DNA of 64,000 nt, from the NCBI GenBank assembly GCA_020639295.1, contig JACKGY010000003.1, forward strand, positions 744,001-808,000. The letters are read 5' to 3'. This document shows, in pieces, positions 58,486-64,000 of the stretch; positions within the stretch are counted from its first letter, which is position 1, and each line of letters starts with the position of its first letter. The stretch comes from Planctomycetota bacterium (GTDB taxonomy: Bacteria; Planctomycetota; GCA-002687715; DRQF01). The notes beneath the pieces were generated by a model. That model was not told where the DNA came from. It was given only the letters and a program-made list of their open reading frames with translations, and made no database searches. The position numbers and the translations under genes are program-made.

Positions 58486-60237
58486 TCAGGCCTCCGGCTC
58501 ATCGAGGTAGTGATTGAAGTCCTCGGCGGCGTCGTTGTGCAGGATCTCGTAGGCGTGGGCCGAGCTCCGGGCATCGAAGAGCGACTCGCGCAGGGTCGGA
58601 TCGGAACCGATCATCCGGGCGATGGCGGCCAGGACCTCCAGGTGGCGGTCGCGCTCGCCATCGGGCGTGGCCAGGAGCACGACGGCGTGGACCGGCCGTC
58701 CGTCCGGGGTCGCGAAGGGTAGTCCCCGCTGGGACAGCCCCAGGACCCCGACGATGCCGCTGCCGTCCGGTAGCCGGCCATGCGGCACGGCCACCCCGTC
58801 TCCGAGACAGGTCGACATCGAGTCCTCGCGTTCCAGGATCGAGCCGACCAGCGCCGCCCGGTCGATCCCGACCAGGTGATGCGAACGGATCAGCAGGTCG
58901 GTCAGCTTCTCGATCGCCTCGCGCATGTCCGCGGCCTCGAGGCCGACGACGATGTTCTCCTCCTGGATGAAGTCCATCGCCCGCGGACGGTCACGATTCG
59001 CCTCGCCCGACCGGGCGATGGCGATCCGGGTCAGGATCGGACCGACGACCTCGTTCAGGGTCACGCAGGCCAGCACGGCGGTGACGAAGAGGTCGCGCAT
59101 CGCCACGAGGCCCTCGCGATCGAAGGTCGGATCGTCCTGGACCAGGACCACGAGGCCGATCGCGACACCGGCCTGCGGCACCAGAGCCATGCCGAGATTG
59201 CGGCGGATCCGGCGCGGTGCCCGGGCCAGGCGCATGGCGGCCTCGACCGCGATCAGCTTGCCGCCCAGACGGATGGCGAAGAACACGAAGGTGATCAGGC
59301 CGGCGCTGACCAGCGATTCGAGGTGCAGATGGCTGCCGGCCATGGCGAAGAAGACGGCCAGGATCGCGGGCTCGAAGCTGGAGAAGAACGAATCGACGAA
59401 CTCGTCCTTGTTCGGGGTGATGTTGGCCTGGGCCACGCCGAGGAAAAGGCAGGCCAGCATGGGCGAGACCCCGAAGACGTCGGCCAGGCCGAGCACGAGC
59501 AGGATCGTCGCCATCGCCGCCGTCGCCAGGCGCTCGCTCCGCACCGTCCGCCGCGTGATCCAGATCATCACCGCCGCCGAGACCGCGCCGATCAGGGCCG
59601 CGAGCACGAGCTGGCGGGCCGGCTCGGCGACGACGTCGAGCAGGTCGTGGGCATCCGGGCTGTAGTGGCGACTGCCGACCGCCCGCGCCATCTCGAAGGC
59701 GAGGACGCAAGCGATGTTGTTGAGCGCCACCGCGGCCACCAGGGTCTTGATGAACACGCCCTTCGCCCGGGCTTCCTTGACCAGCGCCACGACCGTCGCC
59801 GGCGCGGTCGAGATCGCGACCGCGCCGAGCAGGAGCGCGAAGGGCCAGTCGACCAGATCGAGGGCCCGGATGATCCCGAAGACCAGGCCCCAGATGAGCA
59901 GGGTCTCCAGGACGACGAGGTAGACCAGCCGGCGCCCGGCGTTGCGCAGCCGACGGAGACTCAGGTGCGAGCCGACCGTGACCGAGATCAGGCCCAGCGC
60001 GAACAGGGTGAAGGGGTGCAGGGCCTCGGTGGCGTGGGCCTGGATGATCCCGAGCCCCGAGCCGCCGAGCAGGAAGCCGATCAGGATCTGGCCGGTGACG
60101 CTGGGCAGATGCACCTTCTTGGCGAGCATGCCGAAGGCCCGCCCCGCCAGGAGCAGGAGCGCGAGCAGGAGGATGGGCTGATCACGCCCGATGAGGCCGT
60201 CCAGGGAGCTGCGCAGCTCTCGCAGAAGTTCCAACAT
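58486..60237 (-). CDS. CPA2-type cation:proton antiporter fused to a PTS EIIA-like domain
   Basis: In this 583-residue protein the N-terminal 400 residues hold 11-13 membrane helices of the KefB/CPA2 kind (ILLLALLLLAGRAFGMLAKKVHLPSVTGQILIGFLLGGSGLG, FGVSPMLACLFLGVAQANITP, MALVPQAGVAIGLVVLVQDD). The C-terminal 150 residues (about 430-583) resemble a PTS IIA(fru/ntr) domain, with the phosphorylatable His in CLGDGVAVPHGRLPDGSG. The IIA domain may regulate transport through phosphorylation or act as a ligand-sensing module. No PTS components are nearby. The ATG at 60237 precedes the first helix. Confidence 0.88.
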   Translation of the reverse strand: MLELLRELRSSLDGLIGRDQPILLLALLLLAGRAFGMLAKKVHLPSVTGQILIGFLLGGSGLGIIQAHATEALHPFTLFALGLISVTVGSHLSLRRLRNAGRRLVYLVVLETLLIWGLVFGIIRALDLVDWPFALLLGAVAISTAPATVVALVKEARAKGVFIKTLVAAVALNNIACVLAFEMARAVGSRHYSPDAHDLLDVVAEPARQLVLAALIGAVSAAVMIWITRRTVRSERLATAAMATILLVLGLADVFGVSPMLACLFLGVAQANITPNKDEFVDSFFSSFEPAILAVFFAMAGSHLHLESLVSAGLITFVFFAIRLGGKLIAVEAAMRLARAPRRIRRNLGMALVPQAGVAIGLVVLVQDDPTFDREGLVAMRDLFVTAVLACVTLNEVVGPILTRIAIARSGEANRDRPRAMDFIQEENIVVGLEAADMREAIEKLTDLLIRSHHLVGIDRAALVGSILEREDSMSTCLGDGVAVPHGRLPDGSGIVGVLGLSQRGLPFATPDGRPVHAVVLLATPDGERDRHLEVLAAIARMIGSDPTLRESLFDARSSAHAYEILHNDAAEDFNHYLDEPEA

Positions 60238-60547
60238 CGCCCCGTCCCCCACCCCGCAATCTGACCGCGGCGCAATCATATGCCGGGGCGTCCGGTTCCG
60301 CGAGGCCGAGCAGCGCCGGGCGAAACGAGGCGAATGCATGAAAACCCTGTTCTCCGCGTGACTTCGACACCGGGCAAAGAAAAGGGAGCTTGCAGGAATC
60401 GACCGCCATCATTTACATTCCACGGGTTCATGCGGCGGGCCTGGCCCGCTGCGCCGTGGTTCACTCGATTACGACCTCCGCCACGCCGTCCGCGGGCCCT
60501 CGACGGGAGACCGGCAGACCGGCTGGTGGCCGACTGGAGACATCACC
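60238..60547. other. 310-bp divergent intergenic region with putative promoters
   Basis: Upstream of the antiporter (minus) TATGAT (60280-60275) could be a -10 box without a clear -35. Toward the surface-protein gene, TTGCAG (60390-60395) and TACATT (60414-60419, 18-bp spacing) form a possible promoter. A small hairpin, GCGGGC/GCCCGC, follows at 60435-60449 in the 130-nt leader. No open frame here has gene-like codon use. Confidence 0.45.
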
Positions 60548-62644
60548 ATGCGGATCTGGCTGCGTCCGCTCGGACTCCTTGCACTGGCCCTGCTCACCCT
60601 GACGCCTCTGCTCGAAGCCCAGCGCCCCGAACTCAACTACTATCGGTTCAACGAGACCTCCGGTGTCCTGACGACCGACCTCGCCACCCCGGGCCTCACC
60701 GGGGTCAGCGCCATCGTCACCAACGGCGCCAACTTCAACAACAACCTCCAGATCCTCGGCGCGGGCTGCGTCAACACCCAACCGGCGACCGGCGTGCCGG
60801 TCCAGACCAACAAGAAAATCTCGGCGGCCGGTTCCTGGTCGATCGAGATCTGGGCCTTCGAGCACGACCTCACCGACCCGAGCGCGCTCCGCTATCTCTT
60901 CGGCGAGCAGACGGCGAACAGCCTGCGTTGCTTCCGCGGCGGCATCGCCGGGGCCAACAACATTGCCTTCCGCATGACCGGCATGAACGACGTGTTCATC
61001 GCCAACGGCAGCACCTACAACGCCTGGAACCACCTCGCCTTCGTCTACGATTCGCTGGCGAACACGGTCACGCCCTACCTGAACGGCGCGCCGCTCCCCG
61101 CGGTCCAGCAGAACAACCCGCTCCCGATCGCCGGCACCGCGGCTGCCGGCTGGGACATCGGCGGCTACAACACCAACGTCCCCTGGTACGGCCTGATCGA
61201 CGAGTTCCGCTTCTGGGACCGGGCGCTGTCGGCCGCCGAGATCGCGGCGCAGTACAACATCCAGCTGAAGAACAACAACGACGACGTCGCGGTCAGCGCC
61301 ATCGTCTCGCCGCTCGGTGACCAGACCGGCTGCAACACGCTCAGCTCCTCCGAGACCATCCAGTTCGAGATCGAGAACACCGGCCTGAACGCCCTGCCCG
61401 CCGGCACCACCTTCTCGGCCACCTACACCATCAACGGCGGCAGCCCGGTGACCGAGAGCTTCAGCACGACGACCACCTCGCTGACCACCGCTCAGCGCGA
61501 GGTGTTCTCCTTCGTGACCCCGGCCAACCTGGCGGCGATCGGCAACTACACGATCGACGTCTCGGTCGCCTACGCTCTCGACCTCATCGTCGCCAACGAC
61601 ACCAACACCCGCGTCGCCAGCTCCGGTGGCGCGACCCTGATCACCAGCTTCCCCTGGACCGAGACCTTCGACAGCCTGGCCTCGGACGGCACCCAGGTCC
61701 CGCCGGCCGGCTGGCGCCAGGACCTGACCGACGGCACCGGCGTCGACGCCGACTGGTACTTCCGGTCGACCGCGACGCCCACCGGCGGCACCGGCCCGGC
61801 CACCGACCGCAGCGGCAGCGGCTTCTACGCCTACGTCGAGGACGACGGCAACGAGGCCACCATCAACCTGATCAGCCCCTGCCTTGATCTCGGCGCCGTC
61901 ACCTCGCCGCGGGTCAAGTTCTACGTCCACAGCAACAACCCGCAGACGCCCACCGGCGACAACTTCGTCAGCCTCGACATCATCGCCTTCCCGGGCGGCG
62001 TGGTGAGCACGGACGTCCTCGGCCCCCTCGGCCCCCTGGGCAGCGCCTGGACCGAGTACTTCATCGACATCCCGGCCTTCTCCGGCCAGACCGTGCAGCT
62101 CCAGTTCCGCGGCCGGACCGATGGCGGCGCCGCCACCAACGACATCGCCCTCGACGATGTCTCGGTGTTCAACTTCGTGCCCGGCGCCGGCCAGGCGCCG
62201 CGTTCCGGCATCGCGATGCTGGACATCAACTCGGCGAACAGCCCCGGCCTGAGCAGCATCCAGTCGCTGGACAACGGTCCCTACACCACCAGGATCACCG
62301 GTGGCGAGCGGATCACCTTCAGCTTCATCGGCGAGGCGAACCGCCCGGTCGTCCTCCTCTTCGGCAGCCTGAACGTCGGCGCCGCCAGCTACGGCGCCGT
62401 CGGCCAGCTCGACATCGGCGGCCCGGTCGGAACGACCGGCGTCCCGAGTGGCATCCTCCTGTTCGGTGACGGCAACCAGCCGAGCGGCTTCAACGTGTTC
62501 TTCAACACGGGGCCCGCCGGCTCGAGCTCGATCTACTTCACCATGCCCTTCTTCCCCACCGGCGTGCTCACCACCTTCCAGGGGATCCTTCCCTGGGTCG
62601 GTGGCGTCGCCATCAGCAACGCGGTCGAAGTGACCATCTACTGA
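60548..62644 (+). CDS. secreted LamG-domain surface protein with CARDB-like module
   Basis: The 698-residue protein has a signal peptide (LEA-Q, near 25). A LamG/concanavalin-like domain spans about 28-232 (YYRFNETSGVLTTDLATPGL, GSWSIEIWAFEHD, NHLAFVYDSLANTVTPYLNG, IDEFRFWDRALSAAEIAAQYN). A CARDB-like Ig domain lies at about 245-360 (DDVAVSAIVSPLGDQTGCNTLSSSETIQFEIENTGL). A MAM-like jelly-roll follows at about 365-560 (FPWTETFDSLASDGTQVPPAGW, GSGFYAYVEDDGNEATINLISPCLDL), then a C-terminal strand domain ending FQGILPWVGGVAISNAVEVTIY. It is probably displayed or secreted. The middle part is closely repeated in the next gene. Confidence 0.85.
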   Translation: MRIWLRPLGLLALALLTLTPLLEAQRPELNYYRFNETSGVLTTDLATPGLTGVSAIVTNGANFNNNLQILGAGCVNTQPATGVPVQTNKKISAAGSWSIEIWAFEHDLTDPSALRYLFGEQTANSLRCFRGGIAGANNIAFRMTGMNDVFIANGSTYNAWNHLAFVYDSLANTVTPYLNGAPLPAVQQNNPLPIAGTAAAGWDIGGYNTNVPWYGLIDEFRFWDRALSAAEIAAQYNIQLKNNNDDVAVSAIVSPLGDQTGCNTLSSSETIQFEIENTGLNALPAGTTFSATYTINGGSPVTESFSTTTTSLTTAQREVFSFVTPANLAAIGNYTIDVSVAYALDLIVANDTNTRVASSGGATLITSFPWTETFDSLASDGTQVPPAGWRQDLTDGTGVDADWYFRSTATPTGGTGPATDRSGSGFYAYVEDDGNEATINLISPCLDLGAVTSPRVKFYVHSNNPQTPTGDNFVSLDIIAFPGGVVSTDVLGPLGPLGSAWTEYFIDIPAFSGQTVQLQFRGRTDGGAATNDIALDDVSVFNFVPGAGQAPRSGIAMLDINSANSPGLSSIQSLDNGPYTTRITGGERITFSFIGEANRPVVLLFGSLNVGAASYGAVGQLDIGGPVGTTGVPSGILLFGDGNQPSGFNVFFNTGPAGSSSIYFTMPFFPTGVLTTFQGILPWVGGVAISNAVEVTIY

Positions 62645-62666
62645 GAAGGAGGAAGGAGAGACACTC

Positions 62667-64000
62667 ATGAACACCAACACTCGAGCCCTGACCCGGATCG
62701 CCCTCACCGCCGTCATCGCGCTGATGATGGCGAGTGGAGCGTTCGCCCAGTTCAGCCTCACCACGACCTTTGCCGGTGGCAACGGTCAGAGCGGCAACAT
62801 GTTCGACGTGTCGCCGGCGGCCGGCGGCGTCATCATCAACTCGTTCGACATCAACCTGCAGTCCTCGGGAACGGTCGAGATCTATGCGGTGACCGGTGGC
62901 GGCAGCTACGTGGGCAATGAGGCCAACTCGGCGGCCTGGACCATGCTGGCCAGCCTCTCGGTGACCTCGCTCGGCAGCGGCATCGCCACGCCCCTCAACC
63001 TGAGCCTCGGCTACGTCGTGGCCCCGGGCACGACCCAGGGCTTCTACATCACCGGCACCACCACATCGGTCTCCTACACCAATGGCTCCGCGGCGGGCGC
63101 CCTCTATGCCTCCGACGCGAACCTCAATTTCTACGAGGGCATCGGCGTCGCCTATCCCTTCAGCAGCACCTTCTCGCCGCGCATCTGGAACGGCACGATC
63201 CACTATGGCCTGCTGTCGACCGTGGCCGACGACATCGCCCTCACGGCGGTGACCTCGCCGGTCGGGCAGAGCTTCACCTGCACGCCGCTCAGCGCCACGG
63301 AGACCGTGACCATCGACCTCCGCAACTACGGCATGAACCCGGTGCCGGCCGGCACGACCCTGCTCCTCAACTACCAGGTGGACAACCAGATCCCGGTCAC
63401 CGAAGCCCTGCTCCTGCCCTCGGCGATGACGGTCGGCGCCCTGCAGACCTACAGCTTCCTCGCTCCGGCCGACTTCTCGGTCCCCGGCCCGCACACCCTG
63501 TCCGTCTCGGCCACCTACGTCGCCGACCTCGACCCGACCAACGACACCCGGGTCGTCACCGTCGACAGCGGCGCCGCCTACCTGGTCAACTACCCCTACG
63601 TCGAGGATCTGGACGGCCTGAACCTCGGCACCACCCTGGCTCCGCCAGGCTGGGGCCAGGACCCGACCGACGCCACCGGCAGCTACTCCGACTGGGAGTT
63701 CCGCGACAACGCGACGCCGAACGGCAACACCGGCCCGAACGGCGATCTCTCCGGCAGCGGCATCTTCGCCTACGTCGACGATCGGGGCGAGTTCAGCGCC
63801 GTCAACCTCCGGACCCCCTGCTTCGACCTGAGTGCCCTCGCGGTCCCGCGCCTGGGCTTCTACCTGCACAGCTTCAACAACTCGATCCCCGGCACCGACG
63901 ACGCCACCCTGTCGATCGACGTGATCTCGCAGTCGACCGGCATGACCACGACGGACGCCCTCGGACCGCTGGGTCACCAGGGCGCCAACTGGACCTACCA
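62667..64000 (+). CDS. secreted surface protein, paralogue of the preceding gene, truncated by window end
   Basis: An open frame starts at the ATG at 62667 (GGAAGGAG upstream, 23 bp after the previous stop) and runs off the window, giving about 444 visible residues. A signal peptide ends AFA-Q near 28. A first domain of about 165 residues (FAGGNGQSGNMFDVSPAAGGVIINSFDI ... AYPFSSTFSPRIWNGTIHYG) differs from the LamG domain of its neighbour. After it comes the same CARDB-like and jelly-roll pair (DDIALTAVTSPVGQSFTCTPLSATETVTIDL, YPYVEDLDGLNLGTTLAPPGWGQD, GSGIFAYVDDRGEFSAVNLRTPCFDL, TTDALGPLGHQG). It probably forms an operon with the preceding gene. Confidence 0.85.
   Translation, partial: MNTNTRALTRIALTAVIALMMASGAFAQFSLTTTFAGGNGQSGNMFDVSPAAGGVIINSFDINLQSSGTVEIYAVTGGGSYVGNEANSAAWTMLASLSVTSLGSGIATPLNLSLGYVVAPGTTQGFYITGTTTSVSYTNGSAAGALYASDANLNFYEGIGVAYPFSSTFSPRIWNGTIHYGLLSTVADDIALTAVTSPVGQSFTCTPLSATETVTIDLRNYGMNPVPAGTTLLLNYQVDNQIPVTEALLLPSAMTVGALQTYSFLAPADFSVPGPHTLSVSATYVADLDPTNDTRVVTVDSGAAYLVNYPYVEDLDGLNLGTTLAPPGWGQDPTDATGSYSDWEFRDNATPNGNTGPNGDLSGSGIFAYVDDRGEFSAVNLRTPCFDLSALAVPRLGFYLHSFNNSIPGTDDATLSIDVISQSTGMTTTDALGPLGHQGANWTY

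Overview
The window is a GC-rich (by eye close to 70% G+C), densely packed bacterial chromosome segment. I see no phage, transposon, plasmid or CRISPR signature and no rRNA or tRNA gene. Gene content suggests a Gram-negative-type cell envelope: MlaFED-like lipid transport, many signal peptides and lipoproteins, a secreted multiheme cytochrome, and an LPS-kinase-like protein. Other traits recall Planctomycetota: an ECF sigma factor translationally coupled to a Ser/Thr kinase, HEAT- and TPR-rich exported proteins, and LamG/CARDB-type surface proteins. Planctomycetota is an inference from gene content, not shown by any marker here.

Layout. 1-4 kb: an exported protein cut by the window edge, then a parvulin-type chaperone, a class II aldolase and a methyltransferase. 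4-8.5 kb (minus): one compact operon encoding an RsbW-like kinase, a STAS protein, MlaE, MlaF, MlaD and a TPR lipoprotein. 8.6-10.8 kb (minus): a divergent sigma factor and its membrane zinc-finger anti-sigma candidate. 11-15.3 kb (plus): a Cys-pair protein and the proteostasis operon tig-clpP-clpX, followed by a 90-bp hairpin repeat and rlmN. 16.8-19.9 kb (minus): a PDZ protein, a broken small gene and accA. 20.1-24.8 kb (plus): purL with a tandem PurS front end, purQ and a coupled lipoprotein. 24.8-28.6 kb (minus): a soluble PAS chemoreceptor and selB. 28.8-32.3 kb: an aminotransferase/HAD pair and three small membrane proteins. 32.4-34.9 kb (plus): a NarL-type response regulator, a structured intergenic region, a PilZ protein and a rhomboid protease. 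35-48 kb: an HTH-MORN fusion, a GNAT acetyltransferase, three exported peptidases (M49, S46, S9), a WaaP/InaA-like kinase and a PilJ-type chemoreceptor. 48-52 kb: a membrane HEAT protein divergent from an ECF sigma/kinase pair whose kinase carries a related HEAT tail. 52-60 kb: DUF1579, a seven-heme TPR lipoprotein, a HEAT protein, panD and an antiporter-EIIA fusion. 60.5-64 kb: two tandem paralogous surface proteins, the second cut by the window end.

The most unusual observations are: (1) a possible three-way-junction RNA between the response regulator and the PilZ gene; (2) a HEAT domain shared between the divergent membrane protein and the kinase tail; (3) the partner-switch genes inside the Mla operon; (4) the 90-bp hairpin repeat between clpX and rlmN; and (5) the uniform A-Q cleavage junction in all nine predicted signal-peptidase-I substrates. 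All start choices, structures and promoters were read by eye and none was computed.
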